This document shows, one piece after another, positions 27,687 to 36,931 of a stretch of DNA of 64,000 nt. Every line of letters begins with the position of its first letter. Position 1 is the first letter of the stretch. The position numbers and the translations under genes are program-made. This DNA is from Marisediminitalea aggregata. GTDB taxonomy: Bacteria; Pseudomonadota; Gammaproteobacteria; Enterobacterales; Alteromonadaceae. The stretch spans positions 1 through 64,000 of the forward strand of contig NZ_FQWD01000004.1 of NCBI RefSeq assembly GCF_900129565.1, given 5' to 3'. Below the pieces are notes generated by a model, which searched no databases, was not told the DNA's origin, and was given only the letters and a program-made list of their open reading frames with translations.

Positions 27687-27747
27687 AATCGTCGACGTAA
27701 CATCTTAAGTGAATCACGATGAACCGTGACCAGACTGGCGTTTGCCG

Positions 27748-28170
27748 CTAGCCACGCTCATGAGGGCGCAATGTGCGAACAGCCTTGTCCAGCGCGCCAT
27801 TGATGAATTTATGGCTATCTTCAGCACCAAATGCTTTAGCCAGTTCAATCGCTTCGTTAATAACAACCTTGTATGGGACCTCAACATGCTGAGTTAGTTC
27901 AAAGGTTGCCAAGCGTAAGATGGCTTTTTCGATAGGATCGAGCTCTTCCGGCAGGCGCCCGAGATACGGACGAATTTTATCGTCCAGTTCAGGCGCACTT
28001 TTAACAACACCGCGCAGCAAGCCCTGAAAAAAGCGCATATCCACTTTCTTCATATCGTTGCTGGTCGCAAGCGCTAATTCCACCTGCTCTACAGCGTTGT
28101 TAGTCATTTGCCAGGAATAAACGCCCTGTAGGGCAAGTTCACGGGCTCGACGGCGAGGAGATACTTTCAC
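27748..28170 (-). CDS. nusB: Transcription antitermination factor NusB
   Basis: A 140-aa all-helical RNA-binding protein that with NusE (S10) binds rrn boxA (one is visible at 297-309). Starts MKVSPRRRARELALQGVYSW, and the C-terminal VINEAIELAKAFGAEDSHKFINGALDKA is diagnostic. It is directly downstream of ribH, as in E. coli. Confidence 0.97.
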   Translation of the reverse strand: MKVSPRRRARELALQGVYSWQMTNNAVEQVELALATSNDMKKVDMRFFQGLLRGVVKSAPELDDKIRPYLGRLPEELDPIEKAILRLATFELTQHVEVPYKVVINEAIELAKAFGAEDSHKFINGALDKAVRTLRPHERG

Positions 28171-28181
28171 AAATTGCCCCT

Positions 28182-28658
28182 TTACGCCAAACCGTCAAGT
28201 GCAGACATAACATTGACCATTTCTAATGCGCCAAGTGCAGCTTCTGAACCTTTGTTACCGGCTTTTGTACCTGAGCGCTCGATCGCTTGCTCAATAGAGT
28301 CTGTTGTAATGACACCAAATGATACCGGGATACCGTATTCCAGTGATACCTGAGCCAGGCCTTTGTTACACTCGCCTGCTACAAAATCAAAGTGGGGTGT
28401 ACCACCGCGGATCACAGCGCCTAATGCGATGATCGCGTCGAACTTCTTAGACTCAGCTAACTTTTTGGCAGCAACAGGTAATTCATATGCGCCTGGCACG
28501 CGAACCAGTGTTACGTCATCATCGCTGACTTCGCCATGACGCTCCAGAGTATCAAGCGCACCTTCCAGTAGGCTCTCTACTACAAAACTGTTAAAACGTG
28601 ACACAACAATGGCAAATTTTTTACCTGTTGCGCGAATATTACCTTCGATTACCTGCAT
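28182..28658 (-). CDS. ribH: 6,7-dimethyl-8-ribityllumazine synthase
   Basis: The penultimate riboflavin enzyme; condenses 5-amino-6-ribitylaminouracil with 3,4-dihydroxy-2-butanone 4-phosphate, normally as a 60-mer shell. At 158 aa from the ATG at 28658 ([20 protein letters not shown]), which follows a GGGG RBS and matches E. coli length (156); the open frame continues 23 codons further up but with atypical sequence. Conserved [20 protein letters not shown] holds the active-site His. E. coli calls it ribE; I use ribH to avoid confusion. Confidence 0.96.
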   Translation of the reverse strand: MQVIEGNIRATGKKFAIVVSRFNSFVVESLLEGALDTLERHGEVSDDDVTLVRVPGAYELPVAAKKLAESKKFDAIIALGAVIRGGTPHFDFVAGECNKGLAQVSLEYGIPVSFGVITTDSIEQAIERSGTKAGNKGSEAALGALEMVNVMSALDGLA

Positions 28659-28730
28659 AGCCCCAATCCCGTAAGAATCCCGTGTGAAAAACGGCGCGAA
28701 GTATACCACAACAGCGCCAAAACCCAATCG

Positions 28731-29831
28731 TTAGTCGTGAATATACTCGACAACTTCCAATCCAAATCCCGACAGCGCGTGATATTTGATTGGCTTACTT
28801 AGCAATCGCATCTTTTGTACGCCCATGGCGGCTAAAATCTGGCTGCCTACGCCTACTGTGCGTGACGAGCCCTGCCAATTTTTACCAACCGGCTGTTCGC
28901 CGCGATCTTCAGCAGCAAACCGGCGTAATTGTGACTCCAGATCTTCTTCTTTACCCAATAAAACCAGTACGCCACCTTCCGCAGCGATTTGTTCCATGGC
29001 ATCAGGCAGAGTCATAGAACGCGAAATACCGCGAGTCGAGCCCAGTAAATCACTCAGGGTATTATGCAAATGCACCCGAACCAGCGTTGGGTTGTCGGCG
29101 CTGATTTCGCCTTTTTTCAACGCGAAGTGTAATTGGTTGTCGATGACGTCTTTGAATGTATGTAGCTCAAAGTCACCGTATTGTGTTGGTAATGCACAAC
29201 TCGCAACTTTTTTAATCGTCGTCTCGTTCAAATTACGGTATTCGATTAAGTCGGCAATGGTGCCAATCTTTATGCCATGCGCCTGAGCGAAGGCTTCGAG
29301 CTGTGGACGCCGAGCCATGCTGCCATCGTCATTCAGGATCTCGACGATCACAGCCGCTGGTTCACAGCCTGCCAGTCTGGCTAAATCCACCCCAGCTTCG
29401 GTGTGCCCGGCGCGGTTCAGTACTCCGCCTTCTTTGGCGATCAGCGGGAAAATGTGGCCCGGTTGCACAATATCTGTTGCCTTGGCATCCTGCGCCACTG
29501 CTGCAAGAATTGTGGTCGCGCGGTCGGCTGCGGAAATACCTGTGGTAACGCCTTCAGCCGCCTCAATCGACACGGTAAAGTTAGTCGAAAATTGCGCTTC
29601 GTTTTTGTCTACCATCAAGGGTAAATTCAGGCGTTTGCAACGCTCCGCCGTCATAGGAAGACACACCAGACCACGAGCGTGTTTAACCATAAAGTTAATG
29701 GCTTCCGGCGTGACATGCTCGGCCGCCATAATCAGATCGCCTTCGTTCTCGCGATCCTCGTCATCCATCAGGATAACCATTTTACCTTGTTGAATATCTT
29801 CAAGGATTTCAGCTGTAGTATTCAGTGCCAT
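28731..29831 (-). CDS. ribBX: 3,4-dihydroxy-2-butanone-4-phosphate synthase with degenerate GTP cyclohydrolase II-like domain (RibBX; often annotated RibBA)
   Basis: A 366-aa two-domain protein. Residues 1-200 are a complete DHBP synthase ([10 protein letters not shown] at 23-32; [13 protein letters not shown] at 143-155), which makes the four-carbon riboflavin precursor. The C-terminal domain (205-366) has the RibA fold, but where active GTP cyclohydrolase II carries three zinc cysteines this protein has [20 protein letters not shown] (251-270), with none of them. It should therefore lack cyclohydrolase activity, as described for the proteobacterial RibBX variant, and a separate ribA is expected elsewhere. 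It lies within the operon ribD-ribE-ribBX-ribH. Confidence 0.93.
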   Translation of the reverse strand: MALNTTAEILEDIQQGKMVILMDDEDRENEGDLIMAAEHVTPEAINFMVKHARGLVCLPMTAERCKRLNLPLMVDKNEAQFSTNFTVSIEAAEGVTTGISAADRATTILAAVAQDAKATDIVQPGHIFPLIAKEGGVLNRAGHTEAGVDLARLAGCEPAAVIVEILNDDGSMARRPQLEAFAQAHGIKIGTIADLIEYRNLNETTIKKVASCALPTQYGDFELHTFKDVIDNQLHFALKKGEISADNPTLVRVHLHNTLSDLLGSTRGISRSMTLPDAMEQIAAEGGVLVLLGKEEDLESQLRRFAAEDRGEQPVGKNWQGSSRTVGVGSQILAAMGVQKMRLLSKPIKYHALSGFGLEVVEYIHD

Positions 29832-29851
29832 AATCGTTCTTTTGTGTAGGG

Positions 29852-30517
29852 TTATCTTTTTAAGTAGCCGTTTTCAGCCAAAAATGCCAGGCTGATATCG
29901 GATTGTTTTTGAGGTTCTGCGGCCTTGTCGCCAAGCATCAGGCGTTCCAGGTAACGAGCAATGACGTCAACTTCCAGGTTAACACGGGTGCCGACCTGAT
30001 AATGGCGCATCACGGTTTCCTGCAGCGTGTGAGGAATAATCCATAGCATAAACTCACTGCCATTCACTTTGTTAACAGTAAGGCTGACGCCATCAACCGT
30101 TATGCTGCCTTTATGCGCAATATACTTTGCCAGCTCGTCCGGGGCTTTTACCCAGAACTCGATATAATCACTGTGGGTAATGACCTTGGATATGGTACCC
30201 ACGCCATCCACGTGGCCAGACACAATGTGTCCGCCAAAACGACTGTTAGCCTGCATGGCTTTTTCCAGGTTTACCTGCATACCCGGTTTGTACTGCGCAA
30301 AGCCGGTAAGTCGAATTGTTTCGGCAGATACATCTGCGCTGTAATGATTCGGGCTATAGTCAACAACGGTTAAACACACGCCGTTCGTTGCAATGCTGTC
30401 GCCCAGCGCCACGTCTGACATATCCAGTTTACCTGCGCTTACTTTCAGGCGAATCGCATCGCCTCTGTCGACCATGGATTCAATTGTGCCTAGTGCTTCT
30501 ATGATGCCTGTGAACAT
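29852..30517 (-). CDS. ribE: Riboflavin synthase, alpha subunit
   Basis: Dismutates two 6,7-dimethyl-8-ribityllumazines into riboflavin and a pyrimidine. At 221 aa it has two similar lumazine-binding barrels: the first starts [14 protein letters not shown] and the second holds [17 protein letters not shown], plus a C-terminal helix for trimerisation. Named ribC in E. coli. It lies 4 bp downstream of ribD. Confidence 0.96.
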   Translation of the reverse strand: MFTGIIEALGTIESMVDRGDAIRLKVSAGKLDMSDVALGDSIATNGVCLTVVDYSPNHYSADVSAETIRLTGFAQYKPGMQVNLEKAMQANSRFGGHIVSGHVDGVGTISKVITHSDYIEFWVKAPDELAKYIAHKGSITVDGVSLTVNKVNGSEFMLWIIPHTLQETVMRHYQVGTRVNLEVDVIARYLERLMLGDKAAEPQKQSDISLAFLAENGYLKR

Positions 30518-30521
30518 GTCG

Positions 30522-31670
30522 TTATCCTGCAGCAGCGTGAGTGTCGGGCGTCATTACCCGGTATGTCATTCGAATGTCTTCAGCTATATGTCTGAGATCG
30601 GTCATTTTCAAGTGGGGAGCCTCATTAATCTGCTGATAATCCGGCAGTGTGAGCATTGAAACGCCTTTGTCGCCAAGCACTTTGGGCGCTTGATAAACAA
30701 TCAGCTCGTCAACCAGATGCTGATCCAGAAATGCCCCGGCCAGACCTGCGCCTGCTTCTAACCAAAGTTCATTCAGCCCCTGGCGGCCCAGTTCATCCAG
30801 CAGCCAGGTAAGCGAAACCTTCTGAGAGGCTGCATCTAGCTTTGCAGGGATAACGGTAACCGCATCGGAAAACTCGTGCTTCAGCTGGCCATTCACCACC
30901 AGCAACACCGGCTGACCGTCATTAAACATGGCGAGGTCTGGTGTTAATTGCTGTCGAGTATCAATGACTACCCGCAGAGGTTGACGGCATTGCGTCAAAG
31001 GGTAATCACTAAAATTCGCCTGCTCGGGTCTGACCAACAGACTGGGGTTGTCGGCTTTCACCGTGCCACTACCGGTTAGTACTGCACAGCTTTGGGCTCG
31101 AAAACGCTGAACGTCCTGACGAGCAGCCGGGCCAGTTATCCACTGACTAACCCCATTAGCAAGCGCAATTTTACCATCCAGGCTACAAGCAAGTTTTGCT
31201 CTGACCCAGGGCCTGCCGCATGTCATGCGCTTAATAAATCCTGGATTCAACGCTTCAGCTGACTGCGTTAGCACGCCCTGAGTGACTGCAATTCCTGCAT
31301 CCTGTAATCGCTTTATACCGCGCCCGCTCACTAACGGATTAGGGTCGGTCATAGCAACCACTACCCGGGCGACGTTGGCTTTAACCAAGGCTTCGGCACA
31401 AGGTGGTGTTCTGCCAGTGTGGCTACAAGGCTCAAGCGTGACATACGCGGTAGCGCCTTGCGCTTCATTACCCGCGTCTTGCAACGCGTGTACTTCTGCG
31501 TGAGGGGTACCTGCCTGTAAATGCGCACCTGCACCAATCAGCGTGTTGTCTTTAACAATCACACAGCCGACACGGGGATTGGGAGATGTTGTATATAAAC
31601 CGCGACGAGCCTGTTGAATAGCCATCGCCATCCAATACTCATCGGAATGTAACGGAAAAGGGTTGGACAT
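30522..31670 (-). CDS. ribD: Bifunctional diaminohydroxyphosphoribosylaminopyrimidine deaminase / 5-amino-6-(5-phosphoribosylamino)uracil reductase
   Basis: Two successive riboflavin steps. The N-terminal cytidine-deaminase-type domain has zinc ligands in HAEVHAL and PCSHTGRTPPC (about 52-87). The C-terminal NADPH-dependent reductase domain (from about 148, RPWVRAKLACSLDGKIAL) ends near residue 370. Total 382 aa, close to E. coli RibD (367). It lies 5 bp after nrdR. Confidence 0.96.
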   Translation of the reverse strand: MSNPFPLHSDEYWMAMAIQQARRGLYTTSPNPRVGCVIVKDNTLIGAGAHLQAGTPHAEVHALQDAGNEAQGATAYVTLEPCSHTGRTPPCAEALVKANVARVVVAMTDPNPLVSGRGIKRLQDAGIAVTQGVLTQSAEALNPGFIKRMTCGRPWVRAKLACSLDGKIALANGVSQWITGPAARQDVQRFRAQSCAVLTGSGTVKADNPSLLVRPEQANFSDYPLTQCRQPLRVVIDTRQQLTPDLAMFNDGQPVLLVVNGQLKHEFSDAVTVIPAKLDAASQKVSLTWLLDELGRQGLNELWLEAGAGLAGAFLDQHLVDELIVYQAPKVLGDKGVSMLTLPDYQQINEAPHLKMTDLRHIAEDIRMTYRVMTPDTHAAAG

Positions 31671-31675
31671 GGGAG

Positions 31676-32125
31676 TTAATCCCCTAGTCTGGCTATCTCT
31701 TCACCAAACTCTTTAATATCTTCGAATGAACGGTATACGGAAGCAAAGCGCACATAGGCCACTTTGTCGAGTTCTTTCAGGGCATCCATGATCAGATTAC
31801 CTAATAATTCACTCTCTACTTCCCGCTCACCCGTTGCGCGCAGCGTTGACTTCAACTTCAGAATACACTGCTCAACTTTCTCGGTGCTCACCGGACGTTT
31901 TTCCAGTGCGCGCTGTAACCCGGCTCGGAGTTTGTCCTCATTGAAGGGTTCGCGCGTACCATCGCGTTTAATCACACGGGGCATCACCAGTTCCGCACTT
32001 TCAAACGTGGTGAAACGTTCGTGACACTCTGCGCATTCGCGACGACGGCGTACCTGATGTCCCTCAGCGACTAAACGAGAGTCAATGACTTTAGTTTCTT
32101 CGGCAGAACAAAAAGGACAATGCAT
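31676..32125 (-). CDS. nrdR: Transcriptional repressor NrdR
   Basis: A zinc-ribbon/ATP-cone repressor of ribonucleotide reductase genes. The four-Cys ribbon is [17 protein letters not shown]...[12 protein letters not shown], and the ATP-cone covers residues 49-139 ([20 protein letters not shown]). I chose the ATG at 32125: it follows GGAG and gives 149 aa, exactly the E. coli length; an upstream ATG would add 7 residues. nrdR-ribD coupling is conserved. Confidence 0.96.
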   Translation of the reverse strand: MHCPFCSAEETKVIDSRLVAEGHQVRRRRECAECHERFTTFESAELVMPRVIKRDGTREPFNEDKLRAGLQRALEKRPVSTEKVEQCILKLKSTLRATGEREVESELLGNLIMDALKELDKVAYVRFASVYRSFEDIKEFGEEIARLGD

Positions 32126-32145
32126 GGTGAACTCCGGGGTAAACA

Positions 32146-32170
32146 AAGCTGGTGGCGAACGCCACCAGCT
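32146..32170 (-). terminator. Probable terminator after glyA
   Basis: An 11-bp stem AGCTGGTGGCG / CGCCACCAGCT around a very short centre, with TTTGTTT after it on the minus strand. It lies between glyA (ends 32185) and nrdR (starts 32125). The U-run is broken, so leaky termination with some glyA-nrdR readthrough is likely. Confidence 0.55.
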
Positions 32171-32184
32171 CGTCTTTCAGTTTG

Positions 32185-33441
32185 TTACGCGTAAACCGGG
32201 AAGCGTGAGCACAGCTCAACCACTTCGCTTTGTACACGTTCAACAACACTTTCATCACCCATGTTGTCCAGGATGTCACAGATCCAGCTTGCAACCTGCT
32301 GTGCTTCTTCAACTTTGAAGCCGCGACGGGTAATCGCTGGTGTACCGATACGCAGACCACTGGTAACAAACGGTGAACGCGGGTCTTTTGGTACCGAGTT
32401 CTTGTTCACAGTGATGTTTGCACGGCCAAGGGCTGCGTCTGCATCTTTACCTGTGATGTCTTTATCGATGAGATCCAACAGGAACAAGTGGTTGTCGGTG
32501 CCGTTAGACACAATCTTGTAACCGCGGTCCTGCATTACCGATACCATGGCTTTTGCATTGGTCAGTACTTGTTGCTGATACTCTTTAAACGCCGGCTCTA
32601 GTGCTTCTTTGAACGCAACCGCTTTCGCAGCAATAACGTGACAAAGAGGACCACCCTGGTTACCCGGGAAAACAGAGCTGTTGAATTTTTTGTACAGTGT
32701 TTCGTCGCCACAAGCAGACAAAATCAGACCGCCACGAGGACCAGCCAGTGTTTTGTGCGTAGTCGTGGTAACCACGTGTGCGTGTGGCAGAGGGTTCGGA
32801 TAGATACCCGCTGCAATCAAACCTGCAACGTGTGCCATATCAACCATCAGGTAAGCACCCACTTTGTCCGCAATTTCGCGGAAACGTTGCCAGTCAACAA
32901 TACCTGAGTAAGCAGAGAAACCGCCGATGATCATCTTTGGCTTGTGCTCAAGCGCTAACGCTTCAACCTGATCGTAATCGATTTCACCGGTTTCTTCGTT
33001 CAGGCCGTACTGAACTGCGTTGTACGTTTTACCTGAGAAGTTTACGTGAGCACCGTGAGTAAGGTGACCACCTTCTGACAGGCTCATACCCAACACAGTA
33101 TCACCTGCGTTCAGTAACGCCATGAATACAGCAGAGTTAGCTTGTGAACCAGAGTGTGGCTGCACGTTGGCATACTCAGCACCAAACAGTTGCTTAGCAC
33201 GCTCGATAGCTAAATCTTCTACGATGTCTACGTATTCACAACCACCGTAATAACGCTTACCAGGGTATCCTTCAGCGTATTTGTTGGTCAGTTGAGAGCC
33301 TTGGGCTTCCATTACTCGTGGGCTACAATAGTTTTCAGAGGCAATTAGCTCGATGTGGTGTTCCTGGCGTTGATTTTCTTTATCAATCGCGGCAGCTAAT
33401 TCTGGATCAAAGTCGGCAATGGTCATTTCGCGCGGTAACAT
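32185..33441 (-). CDS. glyA: Serine hydroxymethyltransferase
   Basis: A PLP enzyme interconverting serine and glycine with tetrahydrofolate, the main source of one-carbon units. 418 aa (E. coli 417). Conserved [35 protein letters not shown] and the PLP-lysine motif [16 protein letters not shown] (Lys near 230). A good RBS (AAGGAGCC) precedes the ATG. It heads the glyA-nrdR-rib-nusB-thiL-pgpA row. Confidence 0.98.
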   Translation of the reverse strand: MLPREMTIADFDPELAAAIDKENQRQEHHIELIASENYCSPRVMEAQGSQLTNKYAEGYPGKRYYGGCEYVDIVEDLAIERAKQLFGAEYANVQPHSGSQANSAVFMALLNAGDTVLGMSLSEGGHLTHGAHVNFSGKTYNAVQYGLNEETGEIDYDQVEALALEHKPKMIIGGFSAYSGIVDWQRFREIADKVGAYLMVDMAHVAGLIAAGIYPNPLPHAHVVTTTTHKTLAGPRGGLILSACGDETLYKKFNSSVFPGNQGGPLCHVIAAKAVAFKEALEPAFKEYQQQVLTNAKAMVSVMQDRGYKIVSNGTDNHLFLLDLIDKDITGKDADAALGRANITVNKNSVPKDPRSPFVTSGLRIGTPAITRRGFKVEEAQQVASWICDILDNMGDESVVERVQSEVVELCSRFPVYA

Positions 33442-33556
33442 GGAGGCTCCTTACTGCGTAATTTGGTCGCATATCATTCAGAAGGGCATATTCTAGTCAT
33501 TTTCCGACCTATGTATACTGCTTTGTGGCCGAATTATGACAAAACCTTCAGTTCAG

Positions 33557-33580
33557 TCAGGTTGACAGTTGTCAACCTGA
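33557..33580. repeat. Perfect hairpin just after lpxD
   Basis: TCAGGTTGACA / TGTCAACCTGA, an 11-bp inverted repeat separated by 2 nt, immediately after the lpxD stop at 33583 and 115 bp upstream of the glyA start. No U-run follows on the minus strand. It may stabilise or end the lpxD mRNA, or be a regulator site for glyA. Confidence 0.5.
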
Positions 33581-33582
33581 GA

Positions 33583-34608
33583 CTATTTCTGTTTTTCCAG
33601 CTGTTTGACTCTTTCAAACAACTTATCGAGCTGACGGGCTCGAACGGCATTCTTACGCCACTCACGATTGGTCATCGCGGGTTGTCCGGACGAGTATACG
33701 CCCGGCTCTTTGATGTCACTGGTGACCATGGTATACCCGGTAATCTGCACGTTGTCGCAGATGGTCAGGTGACCGTTAATACCGCATCCGCCGGCAATAA
33801 TGACGTATTTGCCAATGTGCGTGCTGCCGGCAATCCCGGTCGCTCCGCAAATACAGCTGTGATCACCAATAATGCAGTTGTGTCCAACCTGAACCTGATT
33901 ATCAATGATAACGTTAGTGCCAATAATGGTGTCGTCCAGTGCGCCCCGGTCAATGGTCGATGATGCGCCGATTTGGCTGTCATCGCCTATTACCACCGAG
34001 CCGGTTTGCGGAATCGGTAACCAGGTTCCTGCATCATTGGCATAACCAAACCCGTCGGCACCAATTACCGTTTGGCTGTGAACGCGAACCCGTTTGCCAA
34101 TGCGCACACTGTGATAAATCGTTACATTAGGGTGTATTACGGTACCGGCCCCAATTTTAGAGCCTTTGCTGACGACAGTATTTGCGCCGATTACCACGTT
34201 GTCACCTAACTCAACGTCATCTTCAATAACACAATGGGGACCTAGTGCGACGTTGTTGCCCAAGGTCGCGCTTTTGGCCACGATCGCCGTTGCGTGTTGG
34301 CCCACTGCGACACCCGGTGTGGTATCGAATAACTGTGCTATACGTGCAAACGTTGCATGTGGATTGTTATGCACCAGTGCCGGTATTGGACAGTCTACGG
34401 CATCATTTGGATGCAAAATCACAGCGCCCGCTTCTGTTTGCTGCAGCTGAGAGCGGTATTTGCTGTTGGTTAAAAATGAAATCTGTGAGCTGTTGGCGCT
34501 GCTCAATGTGCCTACACCACTCAGCGAAATATCACCATTTCCCTGTACATCTCCCCCCACCTGCTCAGCCAGTTCGGCGAGCGAAAAAACCTTGGGTTGT
34601 TGTTGCAT
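33583..34608 (-). CDS. lpxD: UDP-3-O-acylglucosamine N-acyltransferase LpxD
   Basis: Adds the second R-3-hydroxyacyl chain during lipid A synthesis. 341 aa from the ATG at 34608, which has GGAAG upstream and gives the E. coli length; 27 further upstream codons are atypical. The N-terminal uridine-binding domain (FSLAELAEQVGGDVQGNGD) is followed by many hexapeptide repeats (IGANTVVSKGSKIG, VHSQTVIGADGFGYA with the catalytic His region, IIDNQVQVGHNCIIG) and a C-terminal helix. It is monocistronic here and not in the usual bamA-skp-lpxD-fabZ-lpxA cluster, so it may be a second copy. Confidence 0.94.
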   Translation of the reverse strand: MQQQPKVFSLAELAEQVGGDVQGNGDISLSGVGTLSSANSSQISFLTNSKYRSQLQQTEAGAVILHPNDAVDCPIPALVHNNPHATFARIAQLFDTTPGVAVGQHATAIVAKSATLGNNVALGPHCVIEDDVELGDNVVIGANTVVSKGSKIGAGTVIHPNVTIYHSVRIGKRVRVHSQTVIGADGFGYANDAGTWLPIPQTGSVVIGDDSQIGASSTIDRGALDDTIIGTNVIIDNQVQVGHNCIIGDHSCICGATGIAGSTHIGKYVIIAGGCGINGHLTICDNVQITGYTMVTSDIKEPGVYSSGQPAMTNREWRKNAVRARQLDKLFERVKQLEKQK

Positions 34609-34729
34609 GAAACTTCCTTTATGAATAAGGCTGACTCTCTTTCGCGTAGTGTACAAAAAAAATGGCTGGCTGGCTGCGTCGACGTTCAAAAAAATGCACC
34701 GTTGATCGTGTTTTCGTGCTGACTATCGC

Positions 34730-34998
34730 TAGGGGCTGTTGACCTTTGCTGTATCATTTTTGTTCTATATAGAAGCGTTTTAATCGCGAAACAGGCCTAC
34801 AGGCATAGTCATTCTACGTCAAAGGCCTGTGACAAAGAGTAAAACGCTTCTATGACGAACCCGAAGGGCAGCGTTTGTGCGTCATTTATACTGCGTTATC
34901 GCCCACTTATGTAGAACAACTACACTACGTGGACTCTGCCTTGCCTAAATGACGCACAACTCGCTGCAAAAACATACAGCAAAGGTCAACAGCCCCTA
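34730..34998. mobile_element. MITE-like non-coding element with 25-bp perfect terminal inverted repeats
   Basis: The 25 bases from 34730 and the 25 bases ending at 34998 are exact reverse complements. The outermost TA may be a target duplication, leaving arms starting GGGGCTGTTGACCTTTG. Inside are further inverted pairs: AGAAGCGTTTTA (34771-34782) with TAAAACGCTTCT (34840-34851), CAGGCCT with AGGCCTG, and an imperfect 21-bp pair around 34868-34888 and 34945-34966 (TGTGCGTCATTTA / TAAATGACGCACA). The 269-bp length, lack of an ORF and TA-flanked ends fit a miniature inverted-repeat transposable element, perhaps mobilised by an IS630/Tc1-type transposase. It fills most of the lpxD-ettA gap (34609-35055). 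Confidence 0.8.
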
Positions 34999-35055
34999 CC
35001 AACTCCACGCGTCTTTGATTACAATAGCGCCTTTGTTATTGAGCCAGGACATCGC

Positions 35056-36723
35056 ATGTCACAATACGTATACTCTATGCACAGGGTGGGCAAAATTGTC
35101 CCGCCTAATCGTCAGATTTTAAAAGACATTTCACTTAGCTTTTTCCCCGGCGCCAAAATTGGTGTGCTGGGTCTGAACGGCGCAGGTAAATCAACCCTGC
35201 TGCGCATCATGGCTGGTGTGGATACCGAGATCGAAGGAGAAGCCAGACCACAACCTGGTATCAATATTGGTTATCTGCCACAGGAGCCGCAACTGGACGA
35301 GAGCAAAGACGTTCGCGGTAACATCGAAGAAGCGGTTGCCGATGTTGCGCATGCGCTGAAGCGCCTCGACGAAGTCTATGCCCTGTACGCAGAGCCAGAC
35401 GCCGACTTCGATGCCCTGGCCAAAGAGCAGGGTGAACTGGAAGCCATTATCCAAACCAAAGACGGTCATAATCTGGAAAATGCCCTGGAACGTGCCGCCG
35501 ATGCGTTGCGTCTGCCGCCCTGGGATGCCGATGTAAGCAAACTATCCGGTGGTGAACGCCGCCGTGTCGCGCTCTGTCGTTTGTTACTCGAAAAGCCGGA
35601 CATGCTGCTGCTCGACGAACCAACTAACCACCTTGACGCAGAATCCGTAGCCTGGTTAGAACGTTTCCTGCACGACTATGAAGGCACCGTGGTAGCCATT
35701 ACCCACGACCGTTACTTCCTCGACAATGTAGCGGGCTGGATCCTGGAACTTGACCGTGGCCACGGTATTCCGTGGGAAGGTAATTACTCCAGCTGGCTCG
35801 AGCAGAAAGACGCGCGTCTGGAACAAGAAGAACGCGCTGAAAATGCCCGCCAAAAATCGATTAAACAGGAATTGGAATGGGTTCGCACCAATCCTAAAGG
35901 CCGCCAGGCTAAAAGTAAGGCGCGTATGGCTCGCTTTGAAGAGCTGTCCAGTGGCGATTATCAGAAGCGTAACGAAACCAACGAACTGTTCATTCCGCCG
36001 GGTGAGCGTTTAGGTGACAAAGTCATCGAAGTACAAAACCTGAAGAAATCCTACGGAGACCGCGTGCTCATTGACGACATGAGCTTCACTGTTCCTAAAG
36101 GTGCAATCGTGGGTATTATCGGTCCAAACGGTGCGGGTAAGTCCACGCTGTTCCGTATGTTAACTGACAAAGAGCAACCTGATAGCGGTACGATCACCAT
36201 TGGTGATACGGTAAAAATTGCCAGCGTTGAGCAGTTCCGCGACCACATGGATGGTAACAATACCGTATGGCAGGAGCTGTCAGATGGTCAGGACATCGTG
36301 CGCATTGGTAATTTCGAGCTGAACAGCCGTGCGTACTGCAGCCGTTTTAACTTCAAAGGTACCGACCAGCAGAAGTTCATTAAAGACCTATCGGGTGGTG
36401 AGCGTAACCGGGTTCACTTAGCAAAATTACTCAAAGCCGGCGGCAACGTATTGCTGCTCGATGAACCGACCAACGACCTTGATGTAGAAACACTGCGTGC
36501 ATTGGAAAATGCGTTATTGGAATTCCCTGGCTGTGCCATGGTTATCTCGCACGACCGTTGGTTCCTTGACCGGGTTGCTACACACATCCTGGATTACCGC
36601 GACGAAGGTAAGATCAACTTCTACGAGGGTAACTACACTGATTACGAAGCCTGGCTGAAAGCCAACTTCGGACAGGATGTCGTTGAACCACACAGACTGA
36701 AGTACAAGCGCATCAGCAAATAA
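35056..36723 (+). CDS. ettA: Energy-dependent translational throttle protein EttA (ABC-F ATPase)
   Basis: A soluble ABC-F protein that binds the ribosomal E site and gates entry into elongation according to ATP/ADP. 555 aa, same as E. coli. ABC1 has Walker A GLNGAGKSTLLR (about 39-50), signature LSGGERRRVALCRLLLEKPD and Walker B LLLDEPTNHLD. The linker (P-site interaction motif) spans about 240-310. ABC2 has GPNGAGKSTLFR and LSGGERNRVHLAKLL. The EttA-specific start MSQYVYSMHRVGKIVPP is clear. A sharp terminator follows. Confidence 0.97.
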   Translation: MSQYVYSMHRVGKIVPPNRQILKDISLSFFPGAKIGVLGLNGAGKSTLLRIMAGVDTEIEGEARPQPGINIGYLPQEPQLDESKDVRGNIEEAVADVAHALKRLDEVYALYAEPDADFDALAKEQGELEAIIQTKDGHNLENALERAADALRLPPWDADVSKLSGGERRRVALCRLLLEKPDMLLLDEPTNHLDAESVAWLERFLHDYEGTVVAITHDRYFLDNVAGWILELDRGHGIPWEGNYSSWLEQKDARLEQEERAENARQKSIKQELEWVRTNPKGRQAKSKARMARFEELSSGDYQKRNETNELFIPPGERLGDKVIEVQNLKKSYGDRVLIDDMSFTVPKGAIVGIIGPNGAGKSTLFRMLTDKEQPDSGTITIGDTVKIASVEQFRDHMDGNNTVWQELSDGQDIVRIGNFELNSRAYCSRFNFKGTDQQKFIKDLSGGERNRVHLAKLLKAGGNVLLLDEPTNDLDVETLRALENALLEFPGCAMVISHDRWFLDRVATHILDYRDEGKINFYEGNYTDYEAWLKANFGQDVVEPHRLKYKRISK

Positions 36724-36741
36724 GCGCTGACTTTATCAAGC

Positions 36742-36776
36742 AAAGCCCCTCCCACTTAGGTGTCGAGGGGCTTTTT
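36742..36776 (+). terminator. Terminator of ettA
   Basis: A stem AAAGCCCCTC / GAGGGGCTTT (36742-36751 with 36765-36774) with a 13-nt loop and a TTTTTCTTT tail, 18 bp after the ettA stop. Confidence 0.85.
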
Positions 36777-36931
36777 CTTTGTGCTACCGGCCCGAGTTAG
36801 CCAGAAGCGCAATACACGTCAAAGCACAGCTACGCTCTGACGTCCTCTTTGCTACACTTGTGATTGTAAAGCCTTAACTAAACTGAGATTATGTTGCGCA
36901 ACACACGCAACGCGTTTATCCGGAGTCGGCA

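Noticed and set aside
28786..29286. 166-aa frame opposite ribBX
   Set aside because: Antisense shadow of a well-conserved enzyme gene; no initiation signals.
30500..33500. FMN riboswitch for the riboflavin operon
   Set aside because: No leader space before ribD (5 bp to nrdR), and I recognised no RFN-type conserved blocks upstream of nrdR or glyA.
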